Source: Oscillospiraceae bacterium
GTDB lineage: Bacteria > Bacillota > Clostridia > Oscillospirales > Acutalibacteraceae
NCBI GenBank assembly: GCA_902790325.1
Contig: CADARP010000002.1
Span: 211,673-275,672 of the forward strand
Reading direction: 5' to 3'
DNA length: 64,000 nucleotides
Shown piece by piece: positions 51,530 to 60,136 of this stretch. The notes beneath the pieces were generated by a model, which saw only the letters and a program-made list of their open reading frames with translations, was not told where the DNA came from and did not search any database. Numbering within the stretch: the stretch's first letter is position 1; each line of letters begins with the position of its first letter. The position numbers and the translations under genes were made by a program.

Positions 51530-54500
51530 TTATTCCGCGGGGGCGTACAGATCCTTCAGGCGCAGCAGATGCGCATAGCGGTCAAGCGACGCCTGCTCGG
51601 CCTTGGCAAACAGCACCTCGGCGCGTTCCGGGAAGGAACGGGTCAGCGAGGAGTAGCGCGCCTCGTTGAGGATGAAGTCGCGGTAGCCGGGAGCCGGTTC
51701 CTTGCTGTCGATGGAGAAGGGGTTCTTGCCCTCTGCCTTGAGCGCGGGGTTGTAGCGGAACATGTTCCAGTAGCCGCAATCCACAGCGCGCTTCATTTCC
51801 TTCTGGCAGTTGACCATGCCGCCCTTGATGGAGTGCATCTCGCACGGCGCATAGGCGATGACGATGGACGGGCCGTGATAGGCTTCCGCTTCGGTCAGAG
51901 CCTTGATGGTCTGGTTCATGTCGGCGCCCATGGCGATCTGCGCCACGTAGACGTAGCCGTAGCTCATAGCGATCTCGGCAAGGCTCTTCTTGGCGATCGA
52001 TTTGCCTGCCGCGGCAAACTGCGCGACCTGGCCGATCTGGGACGCCTTGGAGGCCTGTCCGCCGGTGTTGGAGTACACTTCGGTGTCGAAGACCATGATG
52101 TTGACGTCTTCGCCGCTGGCGAGCACGTGGTCCACGCCGCCGAAGCCGATGTCATATGCCCAGCCGTCGCCGCCGAAGATCCAGACGGACTTCTTGGCGA
52201 GGTATTCTTTGTTTGCGAGGATGTCGCGGCAAAGGTCACAGTCCGCGCCTTCGATCGCAGCGACAAGCGCGTCGGTCGCGGCGGCGTTCGCAACGCCGTC
52301 ATCCAGCGTGGCGAGATAGCTCTCGGCAGCGGCCTTGGTGTCGGCAGGCGTATTTTCGCCGGCGGCGATCGCCTTGACCTTATCGATCAGGCTGTTGCGG
52401 ATCGCGTTCTGGCCGAGATACATGCCGTAGCCGTGCTCGGCGTTGTCCTCAAACAGGGAGTTCGCCCATGCGGGGCCGTGGCCGTCCTTGCCGACGGTGT
52501 AGGGAGACGTTGCGGCGGGACCGCCCCAGATGGAGGAACAGCCGGTCGCGTTGGAGATGTACATTCTCTCACCGAACAGCTGGGTGATCAGACGTGCATA
52601 GGAGGTCTCGGCACAGCCTGCGCAGGAGCCGGAGAACTCAAGCAGCGGAGTCTTGTACTGGCTGCCCATGACGGTATTGTTTGCCAGATCGTCCTTGACG
52701 GAAACGGATTCGACCATGTAGTCGAACGCGGCCTGCTTCGGTTCCTGGCTTTCGCGGGAGACCATCTTCAGGGAGTTGGTCTTACAAACACCCACGCAGA
52801 CGCCGCAGCCCATGCAGTCCATCGGGGAGACGGCGAGATAATACTTGTAAACGCCTTTGCCCTTGCCCTTCTTGTCGACCAGCGCGGCGACATCGGGTGC
52901 GGCGGCGGCTTCTTCGTCGCTCAGCGCAAACGGACGGATCGTCGCGTGCGGGCAGACGTAGGAACACTGGTTACACTGGGCGCAGGATTCGCCGTCCCAT
53001 TCGGGAACGAGAACGGCAACGCCTCTCTTTTCGTAGGCGGCAGCGCCCTGCTCGAACGTACCGTCGGCATGATCCATGAACGCGGAGACAGGCAGCGCGT
53101 CGCCGTCCATCAGACCGACCGGCTTCATGATGGTGTCGACCTGCTTGACGAGTTTCGCGGCGCCCTTGGTCTCGGCTGCGGCAGTGTCGTCGACAGCGTT
53201 TGCCCAATCGGCGGGAACGTCGACCTTGACGTAGGCAGTCGCGCCGGCGTCGATGGCCTTCTCGTTCATTTCCACGATCTCTTTGCCCTTCTTCATGAAC
53301 TTCTGGGCTTTTTCCTTCATGTAGCCGATGGCTTCCTCTTCGGGAAGGACCTTCGACAGCGAGAAGAACGCCGACTGCAGCACGGTGTTGGTGCGCTTGC
53401 CCAGACCGATCTGCGCCGCAAGGTCGATGGCGTTGACGATATAGAGCTGGATGTTGTTCTTGGCGATGTAGCGCTTCGCCTCGGCATTCAGCTTGCTGCC
53501 GAGTTCATCGGCGCTCCACTGGCAGTTGATGAGGAACACGCCGCCGGGCTTGACGTCGTTGACCATCTTGTAGCCCTTTTCAACGTAGGACGGGTTGTGG
53601 CACGCCACGAAGTCGGCCTTGTTGATGTAGTAGGGGCTCTTGATGGGGCTGTCGCCGAAACGCAGATGCGAGATGGTGATGCCGCCGGTCTTTTTGGAGT
53701 CGTACTGGAAGTACGCCTGCACATATTTGTCGGTATGGTCGCCGATGATCTTGATGGAGTCCTTGTTCGCGCCGACGGTGCCGTCGCCGCCCAGACCCCA
53801 GAACTTGCACTCGATGGTGCCTTCGGCTGCGGTGTTGGGGCTTTCCTTCTCTTCGAGGGACAGGCCGGTCACGTCGTCGCAGATGCCGATGGTGAAGCTG
53901 CGCTTGGGCTCGTCCTTCTTGAGTTCGTCATAGACCGCGAACACGCTGGCAGGCGGCGTATCCTTGGAACCGAGGCCGTAACGGCCGCCGGTGACGGCGA
54001 TCTGCCGGCCTTCCGCTGCGAGCGCGGCGACCACGTCGAGATACAGCGGCTCGCCGAGGGAACCGGGTTCCTTCGTTCTGTCGAGCACGGCGATCTTCTT
54101 GACGGTTGCGGGGATGGCAGCGGCGAGTTTCTTCGCGCTGAACGGTCTGTACAGACGGACCTTGACAAGGCCGACCTTCTCGCCCTTGGCGGTCAGGTAG
54201 TCGATGACTTCTTCGGCCACGTCGCAGATCGAGCCCATCGCCACGATCACGCGGTCGGCGTCGGGTGCGCCGTAGTAGTTGAAGAGCTGATAGTCGGTGC
54301 CCAGCTTTTCGTTGACCTTGCCCATGTACTTTTCGACGATGTCGGGGATCGCGTCATAGTACTTGTTGCAGGCCTCGCGGTGCTGGAAGAAGATGTCGCC
54401 GTTCTCATGCGAGCCGCGCATCACGGGGCGCTCGGGATTGAGCGCGCGCTTGCGGAACGCGGTCACGGCGTCCATGTTGCACATTTCGGCAAGATCCGCG

Positions 54501-55063
54501 TAGTCCCACACTTCGATCTTCTGGATCTCGTGGGAGGTGCGGAAACCGTCAAAGAAGTTGATGAAGGGCACACGGCCTTCGATCGCGGCCAGATGCGCCA
54601 CAGCGCCCAGATCCATGACTTCCTGCGGGTTCGTCTCGGCCAGCATCGCAAAGCCGGTCTGACGGCAGGCGTACACGTCGGAGTGGTCGCCGAAAATGTT
54701 CAGCGCGTGCGAAGCGACGCAGCGTGCGGAAACGTGGAACACGCCGGGAAGCAGTTCGCCTGCGATTTTGTACATGTTGGGGATCATCAGCAGAAGACCC
54801 TGCGAAGCGGTGTAGGTGGTGGTCAGCGCGCCGGCTGCAAGAGAGCCGTGCACGGTACCGGCTGCACCCGCCTCGGACTGCATCTCGGCGACCTTGACGG
54901 TCGTGCCGAAGATGTTCTTCATGCCCTGCGCAGACCACTGATCCACGTAGTCCGCCATCGGGCTGGAGGGGGTAATGGGATAGATGCCGGCTACTTCGGT
55001 AAACGCGTAGGAGACATATGCCGCCGCGTTGTTACCGTCCATAGTCTTTTTCTTTCTTGCCAT
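51530..55063 (-). CDS. nifJ: pyruvate:ferredoxin (flavodoxin) oxidoreductase, single-chain
   Basis: A 1177-residue homodimeric PFOR that splits pyruvate to acetyl-CoA and CO2 and reduces ferredoxin, the central energy step of clostridial fermentation. Domain I begins DGNNAAAYVSYAFTEVAGIY (pyrimidine-binding half); the ferredoxin domain has CAQCNQCSYVCP (about 693) and CMGCGVCVGVCK (about 749) for two 4Fe-4S clusters. A further Cys set, CAGCAETSYARL (about 815), lies near the proximal cluster, and the TPP-binding motif GDGWAYDIGFGG to NTGGQASK is at about 964-1000. The ATG at 55063 is 8-10 nt after AAAGGA; the earlier in-frame ATG at 55102 adds 13 residues without a ribosome site. Monocistronic between its own promoter and terminator. 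Confidence 0.97.
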   Translation of the reverse strand: MARKKKTMDGNNAAAYVSYAFTEVAGIYPITPSSPMADYVDQWSAQGMKNIFGTTVKVAEMQSEAGAAGTVHGSLAAGALTTTYTASQGLLLMIPNMYKIAGELLPGVFHVSARCVASHALNIFGDHSDVYACRQTGFAMLAETNPQEVMDLGAVAHLAAIEGRVPFINFFDGFRTSHEIQKIEVWDYADLAEMCNMDAVTAFRKRALNPERPVMRGSHENGDIFFQHREACNKYYDAIPDIVEKYMGKVNEKLGTDYQLFNYYGAPDADRVIVAMGSICDVAEEVIDYLTAKGEKVGLVKVRLYRPFSAKKLAAAIPATVKKIAVLDRTKEPGSLGEPLYLDVVAALAAEGRQIAVTGGRYGLGSKDTPPASVFAVYDELKKDEPKRSFTIGICDDVTGLSLEEKESPNTAAEGTIECKFWGLGGDGTVGANKDSIKIIGDHTDKYVQAYFQYDSKKTGGITISHLRFGDSPIKSPYYINKADFVACHNPSYVEKGYKMVNDVKPGGVFLINCQWSADELGSKLNAEAKRYIAKNNIQLYIVNAIDLAAQIGLGKRTNTVLQSAFFSLSKVLPEEEAIGYMKEKAQKFMKKGKEIVEMNEKAIDAGATAYVKVDVPADWANAVDDTAAAETKGAAKLVKQVDTIMKPVGLMDGDALPVSAFMDHADGTFEQGAAAYEKRGVAVLVPEWDGESCAQCNQCSYVCPHATIRPFALSDEEAAAAPDVAALVDKKGKGKGVYKYYLAVSPMDCMGCGVCVGVCKTNSLKMVSRESQEPKQAAFDYMVESVSVKDDLANNTVMGSQYKTPLLEFSGSCAGCAETSYARLITQLFGERMYISNATGCSSIWGGPAATSPYTVGKDGHGPAWANSLFEDNAEHGYGMYLGQNAIRNSLIDKVKAIAAGENTPADTKAAAESYLATLDDGVANAAATDALVAAIEGADCDLCRDILANKEYLAKKSVWIFGGDGWAYDIGFGGVDHVLASGEDVNIMVFDTEVYSNTGGQASKASQIGQVAQFAAAGKSIAKKSLAEIAMSYGYVYVAQIAMGADMNQTIKALTEAEAYHGPSIVIAYAPCEMHSIKGGMVNCQKEMKRAVDCGYWNMFRYNPALKAEGKNPFSIDSKEPAPGYRDFILNEARYSSLTRSFPERAEVLFAKAEQASLDRYAHLLRLKDLYAPAE

Positions 55064-55119
55064 TGACGTTTCATCCTTTCTATATGCAGTTTGTGTTTGC
55101 ACAAATCAAACCAAAAGAC

Positions 55120-55148
55120 ATTTTAACATGTTTGGCGGACAAAGTAAA
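55120..55148 (-). promoter_or_regulatory. promoter of the pyruvate:ferredoxin oxidoreductase gene
   Basis: Minus strand TTTACT (55148-55143), 17-bp spacer, TAAAAT (55125-55120) preceded by TGT (extended -10), about 57 bp before the ATG. Confidence 0.6.
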
Positions 55149-55287
55149 TAGGGATCGTGCGGAATTTTTGCCGAATTTTACATTGGAATCTCTTATAATT
55201 TTGTATTGAAAGATAAATTCCCCGTCCGACGCATAGAATGATGCGTAGAGTCAGGATGCGGAAGGGGGGAGTGTTACGTTTACGGCG

Positions 55288-56064
55288 GTGGAGATCGCGG
55301 ACGGGAAAACGGGGCGGAAACGGCGCGGCCGCAGGCCGGAACTCCTGCGCGTTCCGGTGCCGGAAGGCTCGTTTTTTTATTTGCTGCGCGGTGCGAAGCG
55401 CAGCGATCCGCAGGCGCTGTTCCGCCTTGCCGCGCGCTGCGCGCCGGTCGTGGTGACGGCGCTGCCCGTTCCGCCCGGAACAGGCGTGCGCGCCTTTGAG
55501 CCGTGTGCGTTCCCGCTCGACCGGGCCGCTGCCGCGCTGTGCGCGATCCTGCCGCAGACGCGTCTGCCGCCGCAGAACCTTTCGGTCGGCGTGTATGATC
55601 CGGACGGCGCATTGTGCGGCGGGACGCAGAAGCTGCTGCCGCTCGCTTCGGACGTGCGCATCGTCACGCGGCAGCCGGAACGGTTCGACGGGGATGCGCT
55701 TCTTGCGCGCCGCCGCTTCGGCGCGTCCCTGACCGTGGGGACGGACGAAACGCTGCTCGCGCGGTGCCATGCCGTCGTATGCTCCGCGCCGGACCCGGCT
55801 TTCCGCGGCGTTCCGGTCATACTCTCATGCGTGCCGGCGCAGGACGCGTTTTTCCTTTTGCCCGTACGCCTTCCGGAGAACCTTGCGCGGCTGTGCCCGG
55901 CGGGCGTCCCGGCAGACCTGTTTGCGGCGGCGCTCGCCGAGCGGTGCGGCGTGCGGACGCAGCGTCTGTATGCGTGTCGGGGAACCGGTTTCGGTGCGGA
56001 GCAGCTGGACGTCTGCGAAACGGCTTCGGCTTGGCGTATGCGCATCAACAATAATTTTGCTTGA
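55288..56064 (+). CDS. hypothetical protein upstream of greA
   Basis: About 258 residues, rich in Ala, Arg, Leu and Pro, with no signal peptide or clear membrane helix. I do not recognise the family. Visible features: basic N-terminus (KTGRKRRGRRPELLRV), a segment RCAPVVVTALPVPPGTGVRA, then alternating strand/helix pattern suggesting an alpha/beta fold (SVGVYDPDG, DVRIVTRQPERF, RCHAVVCSAPDP). The start is unclear: the ribosome-like AGGGGGGAG (55263-55271) fits no ATG, and the GTG at 55288 is 16 nt away. The greA promoter overlaps its end. It could be a rapidly evolving member of a clostridial family; function unknown. Confidence 0.6.
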   Translation: MEIADGKTGRKRRGRRPELLRVPVPEGSFFYLLRGAKRSDPQALFRLAARCAPVVVTALPVPPGTGVRAFEPCAFPLDRAAAALCAILPQTRLPPQNLSVGVYDPDGALCGGTQKLLPLASDVRIVTRQPERFDGDALLARRRFGASLTVGTDETLLARCHAVVCSAPDPAFRGVPVILSCVPAQDAFFLLPVRLPENLARLCPAGVPADLFAAALAERCGVRTQRLYACRGTGFGAEQLDVCETASAWRMRINNNFA

Positions 56065-56089
56065 CAATCCGACCACATTTTAGTATAAT
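56061..56089 (+). promoter_or_regulatory. consensus sigma-A promoter of greA-lysS
   Basis: Perfect TTGACA (56061-56066), 17-bp spacer, perfect TATAAT (56084-56089). The -35 box overlaps the stop codon region of the preceding gene. It predicts a leader of about 135 nt before greA, with a small hairpin GCCCG/CGGGC at 56190-56208 just before the ribosome site. Confidence 0.9.
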
Positions 56090-56231
56090 TAACAGACAAG
56101 CCGTTAAGGCAATATCACACCGTCGGCGTGCGCGGATTGCGAAGAGCAGGGCGTGCGTTGCAATTTGTGCGCTGTTGACTTATGGTAACGCCCGAAATGA
56201 TTGCGGGCAAATCAGAAAGGAAGAATGCACT

Positions 56232-56702
56232 ATGGCAAACGAAATGACACATGAAGGGTATCGTATCCTGCGGGAAGAGCTCGACCAGCTCAAGACCACG
56301 GGACGCGACGAGATCGCAGCCCGCATCAAAGAGGCGCGTTCCTTTGGTGATCTTTCGGAAAACGCGGAGTATGACGAGGCCATGAACGCGCAGGCGATCA
56401 TGGAGGCGCGTATCGCCAAACTTGAGGCCGAGCTCAAGGACGCGGTCGTTCTGGACGAAAACGAGATCTCCACCGAGATCGTCAAGACCGGTCTGCGCGT
56501 GCGTCTGTACGATGTGGATATGGAGGAAGAAGTGGAATACAAGATCCTCGGCAAGTCCCAGTCCGATCCGGACAACGGGATCATCTCCGATCAGTCTCCC
56601 GTCGGCAGGGCGCTCATCGGCAAGGCGCTGGGTGAAACCGTCAGCGTGGAAACGCCGACCGGCGCTGTATTTGAGTATAAAATCCTTTCTATTTCCAAAT
56701 AA
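56232..56702 (+). CDS. greA: transcription elongation factor GreA
   Basis: A 156-residue cleavage factor that rescues backtracked RNA polymerase. The N-terminal coiled coil carries the acidic tip in ARSFGDLSENAEYDEAMNAQ (about 39-58), which reaches the polymerase active site; the C-terminal FKBP-like domain ends with SPVGRALIGKALGETVSVETP. Length and motifs are canonical. ATG 56232 follows AAAGGAAG; upstream in-frame codons lie in the leader. lysS starts 50 bp downstream, so the two are likely co-transcribed. Confidence 0.96.
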   Translation: MANEMTHEGYRILREELDQLKTTGRDEIAARIKEARSFGDLSENAEYDEAMNAQAIMEARIAKLEAELKDAVVLDENEISTEIVKTGLRVRLYDVDMEEEVEYKILGKSQSDPDNGIISDQSPVGRALIGKALGETVSVETPTGAVFEYKILSISK

Positions 56703-56752
56703 AACCTCCCGATACGATAAAACTCCGGAAGGCTCAAAACGAGGTGAAAACG

Positions 56753-58711
56753 ATGCTGGACGAGAATATGCAGAACGAGAGCAAGGCGCTGCGCAACGAG
56801 CAGCGCGAGATTCGGCTTGCCAAGCTCGAGGCCATGCGCGCCGAAGGACAGGACCCATTCAAGATTACGCTTGCGGATCAGGCGCAGCACTGTGCCGAGA
56901 TCGCGGAAAACTTTGAACAATACGAAAACAAAGACGTGTCTGTTTGCGGCAGAATGATGTCCAAACGCCGCAAGGGCAAGGTCAGTTTCATCGACATCCG
57001 CGACCGCTCCGGACGTATCCAGGTCTATGTGCGGTACGACGAGGTGGGCGAGGAAGTCTACGAATCCTTCAAGAAATGGGACATCGGCGACATCATCGAG
57101 GTCAAGGGCTTCGTGTTCAAAACGAACATGGGCGAGACGTCCGTCCACGCGCGCGAAGTGCGTCTTCTGTCGAAATCGCTTCTGCCGCTGCCGGAGAAGT
57201 ACCACGGCCTGCGTGATACCGATATGCGCTACCGCCGCCGGTATCTGGATCTGATCATGAATCCCGAGGTGACGCAGACGTTCATCAAGCGTTCCGCGAT
57301 CCTGCGGGAGATCCGCAACCATCTTGACGCGCAGGGCTTCATCGAAGTCGAAACGCCCGTCCTTGTGCACAATGCGGGCGGCGCCGCGGCGCGTCCGTTC
57401 GTGACGCACCACAACGCGCTGGGCGAGGATCTGTATCTGCGCATTTCGCTCGAACTGTATCTCAAGCGCCTGATCGTCGGCGGACTCGAGCGCGTGTACG
57501 AGATCGGCCGCGTGTTCCGCAACGAGGGCGTCGATGTGCGCCACAATCCGGAATTCACCCTGCTCGAACTGTATCAGGCATATACCGATTTCCACGGCAT
57601 GATGGATCTGGTCGAGGATCTGTACCGCACCGTCGCGCAGAAAATCTGCGGCACGCTGCATCTGGTCTACGACGGCAAGGAGATCGATCTGGAAAAGCCG
57701 TTCGCGCGCCTGACGATGACCGACGCGGTCAAGCAGTACGCCGGCGTGGACTTTTCCGCCATCACATTCGAGGAAGCCAAGACGCTTGCCAAAGAGCGCG
57801 GCATCGAATTTGAAGCGCGGCACAAGAAGGGCGACCTTCTGAACCTGTTCTTCGAGGAATACGTCGAGGACAAGCTCGTGCAGCCGACGTTCATCACCGA
57901 GCATCCCGTGGACATCTCTCCGCTTGCCAAGCGCAAGCCGGACGATCCCGAATATACCGAACGCTTTGAACTGTATATGAACTGTGCCGAGATGGCGAAC
58001 GCATTCTCCGAGCTGAACGACCCGATCGACCAGCGCGGACGTTTCGAGGCGCAGGAGGAACTCATCAAGGCGGGCGACGACGAGGCGAACCACACGGACG
58101 AGGATTTCCTCATGGCGCTCGAATACGGCATGCCGCCGACAGGCGGTATCGGCATCGGCATCGACCGCATGGTCATGCTGCTGACCGACAGCTATTCTAT
58201 CCGCGACGTGCTGCTGTTCCCGACCATGAAGACGCTCGAACCCGGAAAGGGAAACAAGGCGGACGACGAGCCGGCGCAGGCTGCCGAAGCGGCTCCGGCG
58301 ATCGAGGGCGCTCCGCTGATCGCAAACGAAAAGCCGGACTTCTCGGCCGTCAAGATCGAACCGCTCTTTTCGGATCTCGTCGATTTCGATACATTTTCCA
58401 AGAGCGATTTCCGCGCGGTCAAGGTGCTCGCGTGCGAAGCCGTGCCGAAATCGAAGAAACTCCTGAAGTTTACGCTGGACGACGGAACGGGAACGGAACG
58501 CACCATTCTTTCCGGTATTCACGCGTTCTACGAGCCGGAGATGCTTGTCGGCAAGACGTGCGTCGCCATCGTCAATCTTCCGCCGCGCCCCATGATGGGG
58601 ATCGAAAGCTGCGGTATGCTGCTGTCTGCCGTGCATGAGGAAAACGGCGAAGAAAAACTGCATCTTCTGATGCTTGACCCGCACATTCCGGCAGGCGCAA
58701 AACTGTATTAA
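56753..58711 (+). CDS. lysS: lysyl-tRNA synthetase (class II) fused to a C-terminal Trbp111-like tRNA-binding domain
   Basis: A 652-residue LysRS. The N-terminal OB-fold anticodon-binding domain (about 60-170: VCGRMMSKRRKGKVSFIDIR) is followed by class II motif 1 (ILREIRNHLDAQGFIEVETP), motif 2 (YEIGRVFRNEGVDVRHNPEF) and motif 3 (GGIGIGIDRMVMLLT, about 465). After a Pro/Ala/Glu linker (about 500-528) comes an extra ~120 residues (DFDTFSKSDFRAVKVLACEA, then KLLKFTLDDGTGTERTILSG) matching the EMAPII/Trbp111 tRNA-binding domain normally found at the end of MetRS. Usual LysRS is about 490-500 residues. ATG 56753 has GAGGTG 8 nt upstream. Confidence 0.95.
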   Translation: MLDENMQNESKALRNEQREIRLAKLEAMRAEGQDPFKITLADQAQHCAEIAENFEQYENKDVSVCGRMMSKRRKGKVSFIDIRDRSGRIQVYVRYDEVGEEVYESFKKWDIGDIIEVKGFVFKTNMGETSVHAREVRLLSKSLLPLPEKYHGLRDTDMRYRRRYLDLIMNPEVTQTFIKRSAILREIRNHLDAQGFIEVETPVLVHNAGGAAARPFVTHHNALGEDLYLRISLELYLKRLIVGGLERVYEIGRVFRNEGVDVRHNPEFTLLELYQAYTDFHGMMDLVEDLYRTVAQKICGTLHLVYDGKEIDLEKPFARLTMTDAVKQYAGVDFSAITFEEAKTLAKERGIEFEARHKKGDLLNLFFEEYVEDKLVQPTFITEHPVDISPLAKRKPDDPEYTERFELYMNCAEMANAFSELNDPIDQRGRFEAQEELIKAGDDEANHTDEDFLMALEYGMPPTGGIGIGIDRMVMLLTDSYSIRDVLLFPTMKTLEPGKGNKADDEPAQAAEAAPAIEGAPLIANEKPDFSAVKIEPLFSDLVDFDTFSKSDFRAVKVLACEAVPKSKKLLKFTLDDGTGTERTILSGIHAFYEPEMLVGKTCVAIVNLPPRPMMGIESCGMLLSAVHEENGEEKLHLLMLDPHIPAGAKLY

Positions 58712-58722
58712 GCAAACGAAGG

Positions 58723-58759
58723 ACTGCCGTATCCCGATCAGATGCGGCAGTTAGTTTTT
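58723..58759 (+). terminator. terminator after lysS
   Basis: ACTGCCGTAT / ATGCGGCAGT stem (one G-T pair), 9-nt loop, then TTAGTTTTT; 12 bp after the stop. Confidence 0.85.
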
Positions 58760-58801
58760 GTTCGGAAAGGAAAGAGGAACTTGCAGAAAAACGGAGGAGC
58801 A

Positions 58802-59944
58802 TTGAAAAGCAGATGGCAGACGTATGTCGGCGGTCTGGACGCAAGCGCACGCGCCCACAATACCGGGATCGATCTGCTGCGTATTCTCAGCATGTTCTAC
58901 ATCGTGGAAGCGCACACGATCACCAAGGAACTGGGCGGCATATTCAACACGGCCGTTCCGGGCACTGTGCAGTATCTGCTCTGCTCTCTGCTGATGGCGA
59001 TCGGCATGGCGAGCGTGGATATCTTCGGACTGATCAGCGGTTACGTCGGGTATTCCGAGAAAAGAAAACCCGTGCGCATCACGAGCATGCTGCAGTTGTA
59101 TCTGCAGGTCGTGACGTACGGTGTGGTCGTGGCGGCGGCGTTTTTTATCCTGCGTCCGCAGGCAGTGTCGATCAAGCATTTCATCATGCCGTTCATCCCC
59201 ATCACCGGAAATCTGTACTGGTACTACACGGCGTATTTCGGTCTGTTTCTGGTCATGCCGCTGCTGAACGCCGGTCTGCGGCACACGCCGAAGCGGATTC
59301 TGCGCGTCATGCTGATCGTCATGTTTGCGGCGTTCTCCGTCTATGCCTGCTTCTGCGACCGGTTCAAGACGGACACCGGCTATTCGACGATCTGGCTGAT
59401 CTTTCTGTATATCATGGGCGGCATTCTCCGCAAGTGCGAGGTCGGCAAGTCGCTCAAACCCTGGATGATCGCGGCGGGCATCGTCGGCCTGACGTGCGTC
59501 GGCTGTCTTTGGAAGGCGTACGGCCTGGAGATCGGCGCCGCCGGCGTCGGACTGCAGCGGGAAATGCTGATCTATCTCATCTCTCCGACCATTCTCGGCG
59601 CATCCGTGCTGTATGTGATCGGGTTTTCGAGAATACGCTTCGGTACGTTTATGATGCGTCTTGCGGCGTTTGCGTCGCCGTGCGTTTTCGCGGTGTATCT
59701 GCTGAACGGCAGCGAGCTGATCAGCGTCAATCTGCTTAAGGGACGCTTTGAATATCTCGGTACCGCTTCGCCGCTCGTGCTCGTGGGCACGGTGCTCGGG
59801 TTCTCCGCCGCTTTCGTCGCGGTCTCTATCCTGATCGACCGGGTACGTCTGCGCGTGTTCGGTCTGCTGCACATCCCGCAGATGCTGTCGGCGGTCGACC
59901 GCGCCGCGCATAAATATGCGCGCAAATGGATCTCCGACGACTGA
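58802..59944 (+). CDS. acyltransferase-3 family membrane protein (probable glycan O-acyltransferase)
   Basis: A 380-residue polytopic protein with about ten membrane segments. The N-terminal NTGIDLLRILSMFYIVEAHT (with the Arg and His typical of the family) and the later WYYTAYFGLFLVMPLLNAGL place it in acyltransferase family 3, whose members move acetyl or other acyl groups onto extracytoplasmic sugars. The TTG at 58802 after GGAGGAG is preferred; another in-frame TTG at 58781 with AGAGGAA is possible. No promoter is clear; a terminator separates it from lysS and another follows it. Probably modifies a surface polysaccharide, perhaps the one made by the next locus (inference). Confidence 0.87.
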   Translation: MKSRWQTYVGGLDASARAHNTGIDLLRILSMFYIVEAHTITKELGGIFNTAVPGTVQYLLCSLLMAIGMASVDIFGLISGYVGYSEKRKPVRITSMLQLYLQVVTYGVVVAAAFFILRPQAVSIKHFIMPFIPITGNLYWYYTAYFGLFLVMPLLNAGLRHTPKRILRVMLIVMFAAFSVYACFCDRFKTDTGYSTIWLIFLYIMGGILRKCEVGKSLKPWMIAAGIVGLTCVGCLWKAYGLEIGAAGVGLQREMLIYLISPTILGASVLYVIGFSRIRFGTFMMRLAAFASPCVFAVYLLNGSELISVNLLKGRFEYLGTASPLVLVGTVLGFSAAFVAVSILIDRVRLRVFGLLHIPQMLSAVDRAAHKYARKWISDD

Positions 59945-59980
59945 TATATATTGCGAAAAACCAAATAAACTTGTTTTCTG

Positions 59981-60016
59981 AACACTTTTCGGGACTTGTT
60001 CCGGGAAGTGTTTTTC
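59981..60016 (+). terminator. terminator after the acyltransferase gene
   Basis: AACACTT (59981-59987) pairs with AAGTGTT (60006-60012) with an imperfect inner stem, followed by TTTCTTTT. Confidence 0.7.
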
Positions 60017-60068
60017 TTTTGGAAAAGTTAAAAAACGGTTACAGCTTTGCGATTTGGGGAAAATAGGC

Positions 60069-60097
60069 TTGTCAACGGCGGAAAAATCTGCTATTAT
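60069..60097 (+). promoter_or_regulatory. promoter of the second glycan locus
   Basis: TTGTCA (60069-60074), 17-bp spacer, TATTAT (60092-60097), 39 bp before the ATG at 60137. Confidence 0.75.
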
Positions 60098-60136
60098 ATC
60101 TATCGTATTGGCATTTTTTGTCTTTGGAGAAGCGGA

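Noticed and set aside
51266..55066. Plus-strand open frame of 1266 codons opposite the pyruvate:ferredoxin oxidoreductase gene
   Set aside because: It is the antisense shadow of a long, GC-biased real gene; its translation has no family motif and is rich in V/D/G/R, as expected of a mirror frame.
56173..56200. A second promoter (TTGACT near 56175) in the greA leader
   Set aside because: No acceptable -10 box at 16-18 bp; the perfect promoter at 56061 explains expression.
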